NCBI GenBank assembly: GCA_934045075.1
Contig: OW203730.1
Coordinates: forward strand, 6,336,785 to 6,400,784
Source: Yponomeuta sedellus
Taxonomy: Eukaryota; Arthropoda; Insecta; Lepidoptera; Yponomeutidae
DNA: 64,000 bases
Direction of reading: 5' to 3'
Shown: one piece after another, positions 44,414 through 54,993 of the stretch
How the letters are laid out: each line of letters opens with the position of its first letter
Numbering within the stretch: position 1 is the first letter of the stretch
The notes under the pieces: generated by a model
What the model was told of the DNA's origin: nothing
The model's database searches: none
Seen by the model: only the letters and a program-made list of their open reading frames with translations
Program-made: the position numbers and the translations under genes

Positions 44414-44455
44414 GTTTGCGCGATATTCCGATTCAACACTGAATGAGTGAGACAC

Positions 44456-44480
44456 TGAGCGTCTTTCACGGTTTATATAG
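44456..44480 (-). promoter_or_regulatory. TATA box and arthropod initiator of the GST gene
   Basis: CTATATAAAC lies at 44480-44471. Arthropod Inr motifs TCAGTG follow, with their A at 44456 (23 bases from the first T of TATATAAA) and at 44440 (39 bases). Neither spacing is ideal, so the exact start site is uncertain. The leader would be about 27 to 43 nt. Confidence 0.5.
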
Positions 44481-45007
44481 CATTAGTTGTGAGTGTTCTG
44501 ATAAGAGTTGGGTCGTTCGATTGTGACTCTTTCGCTTATGGTGATAGGAGTGGATTTTGAATAGAGTTGACCGTATAGGAGATAGAGCTGAGATAAATGT
44601 TTAAAATTGTTCTGTGTTTAAATTTGTTTCGTTGGATTTTTAGAAATAAATTATTTTATGAACTGAACTGGCATAATGAGTGGTTTTGACTTTAATTATT
44701 ACTTCATTTCAAACAAAATATAAAACAGGACATTACATAAGAAATAACATGTACAGAAGCAAGCTTATCTCCGAAAGAAATTTCGTCCAGCAAGCCTTGG
44801 TAAGAAGTTATTTTATGAACTGACCTAAAACCCAAAACGAGTTATGACAGCGATTCAAATTTAACTCTACGGTTTGCTGGCAGCAAATAGCAATAAGAGA
44901 ACTCTACACTATGAAGCATACAAGTAATACGTAGGTATTATATACGTGCGTCTATCCATATAACTTTCTTTTTGTTATAGCTATATTACGTAATAGTTTA
45001 TGTTCGT
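44481..45007. other. Upstream region of the GST gene
   Basis: No antioxidant-response or xenobiotic element could be named with confidence; no repeats recognised. Confidence 0.35.
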
Positions 45008-45352
45008 ATATCGATATCAACCCTTTATATGTCCCCACTGTTGGGGCACGGGTCTCTTCCTGTATCACATGAAGGTTAGGCCATACTCCACAACGGGGGC
45101 CAAGTCCGGGTTGGTGGAGGATTGTAAGACAGTGGCGGGCCTTACTGTCAGAAGTTATCAAGTCGTCCATAAGGCTATCAAGTCGTGCCTTTACATGACA
45201 ACCAGCACCTTGCAAAGCACGGAAGCGCTCGGAAAAAATGCCACTAGCGGTAGTCACGAAATGGTCACCCATCCAGTACCTGACCGCGCCTGTTGTTGCT
45301 TAACCCAAGTGATTGATTTCAATCACTCGGTTTTGCTATGCCACAAGTAAGC
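45008..45352 (-). repeat. Family B SINE
   Basis: Full-length apart from a small deletion near 45185; head at right with CAGTACCTGACCGCGCCTG inverse. Confidence 0.8.
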
Positions 45353-45912
45353 GTAGGCCAAGGCCTAATATGAAGGTATATTAGCAAGTATATAAATCAA
45401 TAATGTTTATATTTGCACCGACTTCCCGTTTCATTTTACTTTTTACAACTTTTCATGATAAGATTGTCTGGAAGAAATTTATTTTAGTAATTCGCCAGTT
45501 GTGTCCTGTACCAGTCTATGTATACTGGTGTATATCATGTCATCTGGTGTACAATAAAGAATATTCTTATCTTATCTTGTAGTCGATAGTAAGACCTTTA
45601 CATGTTACAAAAAGCCTGTAATAATGGTTAGAGTGCATATTATTAAAGGTTGATGAAACGAGATGAAACTTTCCAATAAGTTAGGTCAAGGTTGATGTAA
45701 GGTCATACATAAAAGGTGGATGAGCTGTCGATTATACTTTGTAGGTAGTAAAGAAGAAGTCTGAAAAATATAGTTAAGGTTAACTGGTCAGGTGATATCA
45801 AACTTATGTAAATAAAAATAATATAGATAATGTTATACAAAGTCATGCAAAACAACAATAATGTGCCCAAATAGGAGATAAAGAAAACATTATGTCATCA
45901 TAAACAATAAAT
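45353..45912. other. Unassigned stretch with J tail
   Basis: A J terminus (GTGTACAATAAAGAATATTC) at 45548-45590; remainder unassigned. Confidence 0.4.
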
Positions 45913-45914
45913 GG

Positions 45915-46115
45915 ATATACTATTTTTATTTTTAATGCACTAACCCGTGCTAAGGAACAAATTTAAAAACCTATTTTAGAGGCTAAAAATTTCACCCATG
46001 CCGGGATTCGAACTCGCAACCTCTGGCTATCCGTGCCAGCGCTCTACCAATTGAGCTCAATTGGTAGAGCGCATGGGTGAAATTTTTAGCCTCTAAATAG
46101 GTTTTTAAATATATT
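45915..46115. repeat. Family A element, folded
   Basis: A minus-oriented half through the A box (CTACCAATTGAGC) meets an inverted copy of AATTGGTAGAGCGC and tail. Confidence 0.78.
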
Positions 46116-46604
46116 ATTGCATTTAAGTGTTTTTCGTATCTGTCGTGATTTCTCGTGTCGTCACGCGCAGGCCCTGTCAGAAAACCAGTGGTCTCGGGTT
46201 CATAACCCGTGACGATATGCTGAGACAGCGGCCTTTTTGTAACCATAACACACATTGGCATCAACCTATCTAATATTATAATAGTTATAAACTGTTTGTG
46301 TCTGCATGTTAGTCTAGTATATTATTACAGTCTATGTTAGTTAATTGTAAGCATATAAATCTTCCGTTCTATGTTGCCATTCATATTGTATGGTCTATCT
46401 GGTGTTATGGTTTATGAATAAACATTTATTTCTTTCTTTCTAATTTTATATTAACATAAAAGCTGATTTTTAAATCGAGATTTCACTGACTGATTTAAAA
46501 CTGACGTTTTAATGGAGGGAAAAATATATTTTTATATATATCATCAGAGATTTTATTTACTGCAAGTCACTAAAATATTTTTAATGACTTGTGCTAATTA
46601 TTAA
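46116..46604. other. Unassigned stretch
   Basis: A tRNA-like scrap (GGTCTCGGGTTCATAACCCG) at 46181-46202; otherwise AT-rich. Confidence 0.35.
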
Positions 46605-46652
46605 GACACGTTAGGCCGGCGGTGCCGGCTGTCATGTAATGGTAGCCGAACA
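46605..46652 (+). repeat. Family B fragment
   Basis: GACACGTTAGGCCGGCGGTG. Confidence 0.5.
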
Positions 46653-46724
46653 CATTTTAATTATAAAACTATAAAATTATTGTTCTCCAGAATGTAAAAA
46701 AGAATAATAATGTAATACAATTAA

Positions 46725-46853
46725 AACTGTTTTTATACGGATTTCACTCGTTTATTACTCGGATCATCCGAGACCACGGCACCTGTAAAAGTGCCGAAAT
46801 GTCGGAAAATTTTAAAAACATAATAAGGGAATGAAATCCGTATAAAAACAGTT
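46725..46853. mobile_element. Short MITE with 22-bp perfect TIRs
   Basis: AACTGTTTTTATACGGATTT at the left is matched exactly, inverted, at the right (46832-46853). The core has GATCATCCGAGACCACGGCA. Size 129 bp. Confidence 0.65.
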
Positions 46854-46857
46854 AGTT

Positions 46858-47033
46858 AACCTTAGAAAATCTAATATAGTTATAAAAATCTCGTATCACA
46901 GTGTTTTTATCGAACTCCTCCGATATGGCTTCACGATTTTTGTGATTTTTATTTGTGTATATTTTGGTAAGTCTGAGAATAAGTCTTAGGCCAATTAAGG
47001 CACTTTGGGGTGTCTTACTTAGCCCATAAGCCC
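46858..47033. other. Short unassigned spacer
   Basis: Nothing identified. Confidence 0.3.
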
Positions 47034-47175
47034 GATGAGACCCATGCCCCAACAGTGGGGACGCATAAGGGTTGATTTGGTTGTTTGCAACTTTGATTTT
47101 AGTAATAAGGCCGCCAATTGTACTTTGTATCTTTACATGTTTTATAATTTGTCGTCGTCGTCGTCTGGCTATACT
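47034..47175 (+). repeat. Family B tail plus J fragment with CGT repeat
   Basis: CCCATGCCCCAACAGTGGGG, then AATAAGGCCGCCAATTGTAC and GTCGTCGTCGTC. Confidence 0.5.
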
Positions 47176-47402
47176 AGTTTTAATTATATAATCAGGGATT
47201 TTATTTACACACGAACCTATTCAAGCACTTTTTGACCCTCTCTGTCTTCGAAGCCAGTTAATTAAGTTCCATTGCGGAAATTGTTCATGTGAATATATGC
47301 ACAGTGCGAGTCAAGTCAAAGGCAAGATCAAGATCATTGCTTGTAGTAATAAGGCCGCCACTAGTACTATATTTTTATATTATTTCTGTTATTGTAATTT
47401 CT

Positions 47403-47664
47403 GTGTCCTTATCAACCCTTGTATGTCCCCGCTTCTGGGGCACGGGTCTCTTCCTGCATCGCAGGGAGGTTACGCCATACTCCACTACCGCGGCCAAGTC
47501 CGGGTTGGTCACAACACGACGAGAAAAAAAATCCCTTGTGTTGAGGCCAGGACTGTTCTCCGGTACCGCCCCAACAATTTCCCGCTACATTATAGCACGT
47601 TTTCTAAAGAGGGTTATTCGCTAAGAGCTTGTTAACACCCACGATATATGTCTGTCACTTTTTA
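47403..47664 (-). repeat. Family D module, copy 1
   Basis: Shares the B 3' tail (TCCCCGCTTCTGGGGCACGG), then diverges at CACAACACGACGAGAAAA and ends near CACGATATATGTCTG. Confidence 0.75.
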
Positions 47665-47970
47665 GGTTAGGCCATACTCCAACCCGGGGGCCAAGTCCGG
47701 GTTGGTGGAGGATTGTAACACAGTGGCGGGCCTTACAGTCAGAGTTATCAAGCCGCCCATAAGGCCTCTGACATGGCTTAACGACTGCCATTATATGACA
47801 GCCGGCACTAACGGCTTAACGTGCCTTGCGAAGCACGGAAGCGCTCGGAAAAATGCCACCAGCGGTAGTCCCATATCCATCCCGTACCTGACCGCGCCTG
47901 TTGTTGCTTAACCAAGTGATTGATTTCAATCACTCAGTTTGCCTAGGCCACGAGCGCTTCAACGCTTCAA
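47665..47970 (-). repeat. Family B SINE
   Basis: Middle and head modules; the 3' tail end is replaced by the adjacent D module. Confidence 0.75.
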
Positions 47971-48171
47971 CAAAATTTTTGTGTAATAAAGAATATTCTG
48001 TCTACCTATCAAAGTCAAAAAAATGTATCCACTGGAAAAAAATGTTTGTTTAATGAATGTCAAAGCTGTATGTTTCACAATTAATAGATTACGGAGAAGA
48101 ACCTTACAAAGAAACTCACAAAACAGGTTTAAAGTTAATTTATAACAGAGTTTTCAACTTAAGTTATCTTA

Positions 48172-48345
48172 ACCTCACGCCTGTATCCCAGAGGAGGAAG
48201 CAGAGACGAGGGTTCTTAACTCAGAATTATTTTAAATATGTTCTAGTTGCTCAGCGCTTGAAATTGCGAATCCGCAGTGGGCAGGCGTGGTAATTAAGCC
48301 CATACGCTATCTCTGAATGAAGTCCTGTATCATGCAGTGGAACGA
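48172..48345. repeat. LINE I and L fragments
   Basis: CCTCACGCCTGTATCCCAGA at 48173 and AATCCGCAGTGGGCAGGCGT at 48270. Confidence 0.45.
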
Positions 48346-48514
48346 ATATACATAAAAATATAAATTGCGGTAGGTAAGTATCGCTAATCTTATTAATATT
48401 GGTCCAATGTCAAGTAAAGTATGAGAGATAACGGGAATGTTTCGCTTGACCTAAGGCCCGATTGTATTGTTGATTATCAAGTGAAAAGTATTAAATTAAA
48501 AACAACATTTATGA

Positions 48515-48772
48515 TATGTGAACACCTCAGCCACTCGGGTTTCCTTACGAAGTTTTCTTTGAACGTTAAATTAAAGATTTTCAATAAATTGACGAATCGT
48601 AAAAGTGACGAATTAACGATAGTGACGAATTAGCAAAAGTGACAAGTAATGCACTAACTCATGTATGTAACTTTGCAAACAAAGTCATTGCTAAGTGTCG
48701 GGATTCGTACCCGTGACCTCCTGATTGTGAGGCCGGCGTTCGTCCGCTCCGCTACCACAACATAAACATTTT
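48515..48772. repeat. L-type SINE with tRNA-like head
   Basis: Body pieces, then minus-strand GGTAGCGGAGCGG and B box GGTACGAATCCC. Confidence 0.55.
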
Positions 48773-48998
48773 TGATTTGACATCTATGGCCATCAGATCC
48801 TTATAATAACTAACTCAAAGAATCTCCTTCTTGTATTTAATTTTTTTTTAGGCTTAATTTGTAACCCTGTATATACTGATATTACGTTCACCAAAGCCAG
48901 AACAATTCCAATCGTGTAACTGTCAAATTGCATACATATTGCTGTCGCAAACGTCAAGATTCCGAAAGAAACCGGTGAGCGTAATTAGCCCTCCGGCC
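48773..48998. other. Short unassigned spacer
   Basis: Nothing identified. Confidence 0.3.
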
Positions 48999-48999
48999 A

Positions 49000-49277
49000 G
49001 TATATCATGACCAAATCGATATCAACCCTATTATGTCCCCACTGCTGGGGTACGGGTCTCTTCCTGCATCGCAGGGAGGTTACGCCATACTCCACTACCG
49101 CGGCCAAGTCCGGGTTGGTCACAACACGACGAGAAAAAAAATCCCTTGTGTTGAGACTTTTCTCCGGTACCGCCCCAACAATTTCCCGCTACATTATAGC
49201 ACGTTTTCTAAAGAGGGTTATTCGCTAAGAGCTTGTAAACACCCACGATATGACTGTCACTTTTTCTATTTCACAAT
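49000..49277 (-). repeat. Family D module, copy 2
   Basis: CATGACCAAATCGATATCAA start as at 52.65 kb, 97-98% like copies 1 and 3 by eye over the AAAATCCCTTGTGTTGAG region. Confidence 0.78.
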
Positions 49278-49523
49278 TAATAAATAAATGTTCATGGACA
49301 TATTACACAGATCTCGCCAGCCCCATAACAAGCACAACTAAATGACTTGTGTTATAGGTACCAACTCGACGATAGATTTAATACAATAAATACATAGATA
49401 ACATCCAAGACCCGAGACAAACTAGAAAAGTTCGCTTCCTAGTTTCACCCGGCCGGGGATCGAACCCGAGACCTCGGTTGCACAGTCAGCTTGCTAAACC
49501 GCTGCGCCACCGAGGCCGTCGAA
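49278..49523 (-). repeat. E-type SINE with 7-bp target duplication
   Basis: Flanked by AATTAAT on both sides. The homologous empty site is seen at 52914-52925, where AATTAAT is present once. Confidence 0.85.
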
Positions 49524-49554
49524 TTAATTATTATAACAATAACTTCCATGTTAC

Positions 49555-49640
49555 ACAATCGTTTGTGCTCGTCTCAAAGTAAGATAACCTGTGACTGGGT
49601 AACCTGGCAAGGACATCCCAAATATAGAAAAATATCCTGG
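49555..49640 (-). repeat. G/H-type SINE fragment
   Basis: GTAACCTGGCAAGGACATCC. Confidence 0.45.
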
Positions 49641-49821
49641 ACACTTTCATACTGGCTCTTGTCTGCACTATGTATAATTTCTCTTAAGATATGTTTTGCC
49701 ACAAAAAAGGCTGATTATTATGTTTTTGTGGTTCCAAAATTATGCTTCTATTAAATCGAAATTGTTTTTGTACCCCACTATCGTAACTCGTGTTATAATA
49801 CGTTGGTTTTAAATATTAAAC

Positions 49822-50275
49822 ATCTTAAATCATAATATCAGTGATAACTATTTTTAGAAAATGCAGCCTAGAAGGTATTATCAACATTTTAGGTTCTAGA
49901 CTGTATTTCCTAAAAATAGTTGCCACAAATATTAAGATTTTAGCACCTCGAAGGGCCTCAAATGAAAATGACATAAACAAAAGAATAAAAATTTGAAAGC
50001 CTTTTTTGAATTGTTTATTTATAATCTGCCAGCAGCATTGAGACGGACAAAATCATTAAAGTGCTTAGGAGTACCAATGGAATAAAATCTTATAAAATCT
50101 TGTTTCATAATACGATCTTTTTTTCAAAGAGTAACTATCCAATTCTTAATATCTGTGATGACTATTTTTAGAACATACAGCCTAAAGTGTCTTAGTATTA
50201 AAGTCCTACATTGTTCCTCCCAAGTTGTACCAGTACTTTAGGTTCCAAAAATAGTGGTCGCAGTTGTTAAGATTT
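49822..50275. mobile_element. Two family P MITE copies
   Basis: Two imperfect palindromes (about 49825-49945 and 50137-50275) both carry TGATAACTATTTTTAGAA-like left arms and AAAAATAGTTG/AAAAATAGTGG right arms. A third piece lies at 52345-52420. Confidence 0.5.
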
Positions 50276-50276
50276 G

Positions 50277-50522
50277 TCATTCCGATGTAAAAACCTAACT
50301 GCAAAGTAGGTACTCGGGGCTGTAAGTGGTGCAATTTACTTCAGCCAGATGTCGCTGCCTGTACGTAATACAGAGAATAGTGTAAACAGGTTCGAAATTT
50401 CACTGATGCCGGTGAGTCACACATTAGCTCAGTTGGAAAGAGCGTTGGCACAGATAGCCAGAGGTTGTGGGTTCGAATCCCGGCATGGGTGGAATTTTTA
50501 GCCTCTAAATAGGTTTTTAAGA
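50277..50522 (+). repeat. Family A element, nearly complete
   Basis: AACCTAACTGCAAAGTAGGT, A box TTAGCTCAGTTGG, B box GGTTCGAATCC, tail AATTTTTAGCCTCTAAATAG. Confidence 0.83.
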
Positions 50523-50830
50523 TTTCTCATGTTCATAATTAGATAAAAACGTATTATAATACAAGTTATGATTTTTATTCTATTGGTGGCGCTAATAAGC
50601 AACCTAAACCACCTTAAAGCGGTTTTCGGCAGATACAGGATCAGGCAGAAACTTGATTGGACAGGAACTCGATTTGTTCCTAACGTAAAGAGATACGTTA
50701 CTAGCTACCTGCTAATAACGTACCTATCGCTTTATGATTTTACCCGACACTTAAATTATAGTAGGGAAATAATACGTACTGTTCAAGTGGGTACTGATAA
50801 TTTATTAATAATAGGTACTTTAATAATAAT
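50523..50830. other. Unassigned stretch
   Basis: A 109-codon plus frame (50568-50897) runs into the E tail; no motif. Confidence 0.35.
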
Positions 50831-50832
50831 AA

Positions 50833-50950
50833 TGAATAAATATTCATGGACTTATTACACAGATCTCGTTAGCCCTATATTAAGTACAACTAAATGACTT
50901 GTGCTAAAGGTGCTAACTCGACGATAGATTTAATACAATAAATACTTTAA
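50833..50950 (-). repeat. E-type SINE tail fragment
   Basis: ATTACACAGATCTCGTTAGC and GGTGCTAACTCGACGATAG. Confidence 0.7.
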
Positions 50951-50984
50951 AATGATAACGTCAGTTGAATGTCCTTACGGAAAT

Positions 50985-51505
50985 GTCTGCTTTTCATATT
51001 TCTGTACAAAATGGTACATCAAATGTTAAAATTTATCGTCTTCCTTTTATTTCTGATACTATGCTATGTAACAAAACATATTCTTATAATGAAGCCTTTC
51101 GATCGGTAGGATAAAGCAAAAGGGTATTTTTATCTCACGTAGCGGGTTCGATGCCCGGTTTAACCACATAATTATTTAAAAAACTATAAATGCAGTCTCA
51201 ATTGTTTTGTAAATAACAATAATAACTTTTTTCAATTTTCTTTTAATTTTTCATGTCAGCTTACCATTTTTCTGAACAAAATTTTACATCAAATGTTAAA
51301 AAACTCATCATCTTCCTTTTATTTCAGACACTACGTTATGTAGCAAAAAACATCCTTATGATGAAGCCTTTCGATCGGTAGGATAAAGATAAAGGTTATT
51401 TATTTTCTCGCGTAGCGGGTTCGACTTCTGGTTCCACCACGAAATTATTTCAAAATCTATGAATTCAGTGTAAATTTTTTTACAAATTAAAATAATGCCT
51501 TCTTT
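50985..51505. repeat. Diverged tandem pair, about 270-bp period
   Basis: Both units carry TACATCAAATGTTAAAA, AATGAAGCCTTTCGATCGGT/GATGAAGCCTTTCGATCGGT and GTAGCGGGTTCGA. Each includes a B-box-like GGTTCGA, suggesting an old tRNA-headed repeat. Confidence 0.7.
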
Positions 51506-51777
51506 CAGTAAAATGTATTTACAATATTAAAGGTGTTTTACCTCCATGTGATATAGCCGTGGGACGCCATTTACAATGATATAGTGAAAAGATAGATAGA
51601 TAAATTATTTATTTACACTTCCACACACATTTGTAAAAGTATAAAACAAAACAAAATACGAGGTTTTATTATTTCGCTAAAGCACACTCATTGACGGTTG
51701 CAGGAATGTCATATTTAAGGAGTTTTGGGGCGCTGACTAGCGCCATCAATGGAAAAAAATGAACTAGTAAACATAAC
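51506..51777. other. Short unassigned spacer
   Basis: A GATAGATAGATAAATT microsatellite at 51592-51608. Confidence 0.35.
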
Positions 51778-52048
51778 TAGTTTTAAAAACCTATTTAGAG
51801 GCTAAAAATTCCACCCATGCCGGAATTCGAACCCGCGACCTCTGGCTATCCGTGCCAGTGCTCTATCCAACTGAGCTAATGGGCGACTCACCGGCATCAG
51901 TGTAATTTCGAACCTCTTTACACTATTCTCTGTATTACGTACAGGCAGCGACATCTAGCTGAAGTAGATTGCATCACTTACAGCCCCGAATAGCTACTTT
52001 GCAGTTAGGTTTTAACGTCGGAATGATATCGCTGTACCCACATGATCA
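51778..52048 (-). repeat. Family A element, longest copy
   Basis: From the GCCTCTAAATAG tail (inverse) through the tRNA-like part, TGTAAGTGATGCAATCTACT (inverse) to GTGGGTACAGCGATATCATT (inverse). Confidence 0.85.
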
Positions 52049-52305
52049 TACTATTTTTATTTTTAATGCACTAACCCGTACTAAGGACAATTTTCAAAAA
52101 CGTAATACAGAGAATAGTGTAAAGAGGTTCGAAATTTTACTAATGCCGGTGAGTCGCCCATTAGCTCAGTTGGATAGAGCGCTGGCACGGATAGCCAGAG
52201 GTCGCGGGTTCGAATCCCGGCATGGGTGGAATTTTTAGCCTCTAAATAGGTTTTTGAAATTGTCCTTAGCATGGGTTAGTGCATTAAAAATAAAAATAGT
52301 ATAAT
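52049..52305 (+). repeat. Family A element with 45-bp terminal inverted tails
   Basis: TACTATTTTTATTTTTAATG at 52049 is matched inverted at the right end (52257-52301, two differences in 45). The tRNA-like body has A box at 52162-52173 and B box at 52207-52217. Confidence 0.85.
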
Positions 52306-52344
52306 AACTTGTTTTATAATACGTTTTTGTCTTAAAGTAAGCAT

Positions 52345-52420
52345 GAGAAATTTTAACATATGTGACAACTATTTTTAGAACTAACAGTCTAGAACCTATT
52401 AATCAATAGATTAGAACTTC
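52345..52420 (+). mobile_element. Family P MITE fragment
   Basis: GTGACAACTATTTTTAGAAC followed by a CAGTCTAGAACC match to the 49.8 kb copy. Confidence 0.4.
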
Positions 52421-52489
52421 AATCAATTTCCGCTAAAAACGGACGTTTTTGGCGGAAAGTGAGTTTGCTCTTATTCGTCATCTACTTCG

Positions 52490-52617
52490 AACCGTGTCGA
52501 ATGCTCGTAATCCACACGCAACCTTACGTACCAAAACACAGGACCGTAAATAAAGTACGCAGTAAGGTTCTCCACTTTGTCAGCGCAGGGTGGTAAAAGG
52601 TCCATTATTTGCCTGGT
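52490..52617 (+). repeat. Direct repeat, copy 1
   Basis: AACCTTACGTACCAAAACAC to AAAAGGTCCATTATTTGCC; about 85-90% like 53069-53208. Confidence 0.7.
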
Positions 52618-52644
52618 CTTTTGATATCGATTTGGTCATGATTC

Positions 52645-52915
52645 ATGACCAAATTGATATCAACCCTTTTATGTCCCCACTGGTGGGGTACGGGTCTCTT
52701 CCTGCATCGCAGGGAGGTTACGCCATACTCCACTACCGCGGCCAAGTCCGGGTTGGTCACATCACGACGAGAAAATAAATCCCTTGTGTTGAGGCCAGGA
52801 CTTTTCTCCGATACCGCCCCAACAATTTCCCGCTACATTATAGCACGTTTTCTAAAGAGGGCTATTTGCTAAGAGCTTGTTAACACCCACGATATGTCTG
52901 TTACTTTTCAATTTT
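52645..52915 (-). repeat. Family D module, copy 3
   Basis: Preceded by a palindrome TTTGGTCATGATTCATGACCAAA (spanning 52632-52654) and followed by the empty E target site. Confidence 0.75.
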
Positions 52916-52999
52916 ACAATTAATTATTATAACAGTAACTTCCATATTACACAATCGTTTGTGCTTGTAAAAATTTTAACTGAGGTAACTCTGCAAAAT

Positions 53000-53210
53000 A
53001 TTAGCCGGTTTCACATTAATGAAACGTTGTTAATGCAGAGATCGATTTTAGGTGTCGCCGAATTCGAATGGCGTCAAATGCTCGCAATGCATACGCAACC
53101 TTACGTACGAAAACACAGGACCATAAATAAAGTACGCAGTAAGGTTCTCCACTTTGCCAGCGCAACCTGTTAAGTGAACGGACGGTAAAAGGTCCCTTAT
53201 TTCCTCTGTC
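53000..53210 (+). repeat. Direct repeat, copy 2, possible LINE C-terminus
   Basis: The frame reads ETLLMQRSILGVAEFEWRQM, weakly like the QRAMERSMLGV segment of LINE ORFs; it stops at 53171. Confidence 0.4.
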
Positions 53211-53399
53211 TTTGCTTTACTGGCCTTGTTGTAATGAAAGAAGTTTGTGGACGGGACTAGGAAATACGCGATAACAATATGTCAACAGGCTCAGCTGTAC
53301 TTGCTAGATGGATGTAATGGATTTTGGACGTTATAAAATTTACTCAAGGGTCAAACACATTGCGTGAACTGACATTGAAATCGGAATATAGATTATATA

Positions 53400-53475
53400 G
53401 ATAAATAGAGAACACTTTATTTTACATAAAAATGGAAATAACACAGATAGTCAATGCACTGAAATTCTTAAGAGA
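53400..53475 (-). repeat. Microsatellite-tailed retroposon fragment
   Basis: AGATAAATAGAGAACACTTT as at 11.1 kb. Confidence 0.45.
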
Positions 53476-54038
53476 AAGATTGGACCTATGTTCTTAAGTC
53501 ATATTGTGTTACGACCAGATTTCTTTTTATAACGGTTTTTGTTTTATGTACAGTATAGTTAGTTGCAGATTTCCTATCTGTCTCAACAAATGGTCATAAT
53601 TTATACAATGCGAACGCAGAACATGGACCTACATTTTTCTTGTCAGAAGGTTCAGTTTATTAAGTTTATTCCAATATCTATGACGGTTTTTGTTTTATGT
53701 ATAGGTAGTTGCAGATTGCCCAAAAATGAGATAAATTGTGTCTCAAAAATGAAATACAACTATAACTACGAGTAAGAGTACATAACACCAAAACCTTCAG
53801 AAGTCAGTTGATTTTTAATTAATTTAATTATTTACATAGTAAAAATTCTAGTAAATAAAAATAAATAATAATAAATAAGTAAATAAATTTTAGCCTCTAA
53901 ATAGATTTTTATATAAAAATAGTAAATTACTCTCAATGTTCAACTCAGAAATCTGCAGATTTGCCATAGCCGGGCTAAGGTGACAGGTTGTGTTTTTAAT
54001 TTTTTCCATTCTATTATTGTCTTTTAATATAATGTGTG
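53476..54038. other. Unassigned stretch
   Basis: A short direct duplication of GGTTTTTGTTTTATGTA at 53533 and 53683; family A tail scrap at 53887-53915. Confidence 0.4.
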
Positions 54039-54039
54039 T

Positions 54040-54128
54040 ATCGTTATCAACCCCTGTATGTCTCCACTGCTGGGGCACGGGTCACTTTCTGCATCGTAGG
54101 AAGGTTAGGCCATACTGAGGCCATACTC
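54040..54128 (-). repeat. Family B tail fragment
   Basis: CTGCTGGGGCACGGGTCACT; ends in a duplicated GGCCATACT. Confidence 0.6.
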
Positions 54129-54154
54129 CTACGTGTTTTTTTGTGTGTACCGTA

Positions 54155-54275
54155 TAATTATACGTCCCATTGCGGGGCAAAGACCTTCTCCGCGTGCCCA
54201 TCGCGGATTGATAATTTCAAGGGCAGAGGTAGGTATGTGATCACCACCGACACTCAGGTTTCCTCACGACGTGGA
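54155..54275 (+). repeat. L-type fragment
   Basis: TACGTCCCATTGCGGGGCAA and CACTCAGGTTTCCTCACGAC. Confidence 0.5.
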
Positions 54276-54299
54276 CAAGTTTTTTAGAAACCTTATTAT

Positions 54300-54600
54300 T
54301 TTTTAAGATAAGATAAGATAAAATAGGACAAGGCAAGACAAGACGAGACGAGACGAGACGAGACGAGACGAGACGAGACGAGACGAGACGAGACGAGACG
54401 AGACGAGACGAGACGAGACGAGACGAGACGAGACAAGAATATTCTTTATTGTACACCAGAGTACATATTATAAAACACGTAAAGATACAAAGTACAATTG
54501 GCGGCCTTATTGCTAAAAGCAATTTCTTCCAGACAACCTTACGACGGAAAGTTGTTGTAGGAAATAAGAGACGGATAGTCGGTGCAAATATGAATACACT
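54300..54600 (-). repeat. J-type element with expanded pentanucleotide tail
   Basis: The AGATA tail mutates into about 18 GACGA units (54341-54433), followed by the J terminus (AATATTCTTTATTGTACACC) and GCGGCCTTATTGC. Confidence 0.85.
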
Positions 54601-54884
54601 ACTTATATAAATAACAAATAAAATTTCTTAGAATATTTCTTAATCCAGAAATCGGTTCTTTGGTTCCAACCAGCTGGGTTTAGATAATTATCAAGAGTAG
54701 ACCCATGTTATTTCTACATTCTAGCTTCTCTATCTCTTTCTAGCTACAGAACTTTATCTTTTTCGCCTCTCTCGAAAGTAGACAAAAGTTGAGAGTAGAG
54801 TCGACTGCCATGACACTAGTACTGGGGTGCAACTATGTAAGTCTTCTACACTATGGATTTGGGCGATTTAACCTTCTCCAATCT
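54601..54884. other. Short unassigned spacer
   Basis: Nothing identified. Confidence 0.3.
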
Positions 54885-54993
54885 ATTATACTATTTTTAA
54901 TGCACTAACCCGTGATAAGGACAATTATAAAACCCTATTTAAACCCATTCTGTACGTAATACAGAGAATATTTTAAAGAGGTTCGAAATTTAA

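Noticed and set aside
44414..44455. Upstream in-frame extension of the GST start
   Set aside because: The extension would begin at GTG; the first ATG is at 44413 and matches the usual N-terminus of sigma GSTs.
50985..51505. CRISPR-like spacing of repeated blocks
   Set aside because: Only two diverged units of about 270 bp in a eukaryotic repeat context.
52156..52227. Possible tRNA gene
   Set aside because: The tRNA-like fold with A and B boxes recurs in more than ten copies with the same flanks, lacks U33 in the anticodon loop and is part of family A.
54241..54522. Minus frame with LVSSR repeats
   Set aside because: It is a translation of the GACGA array.
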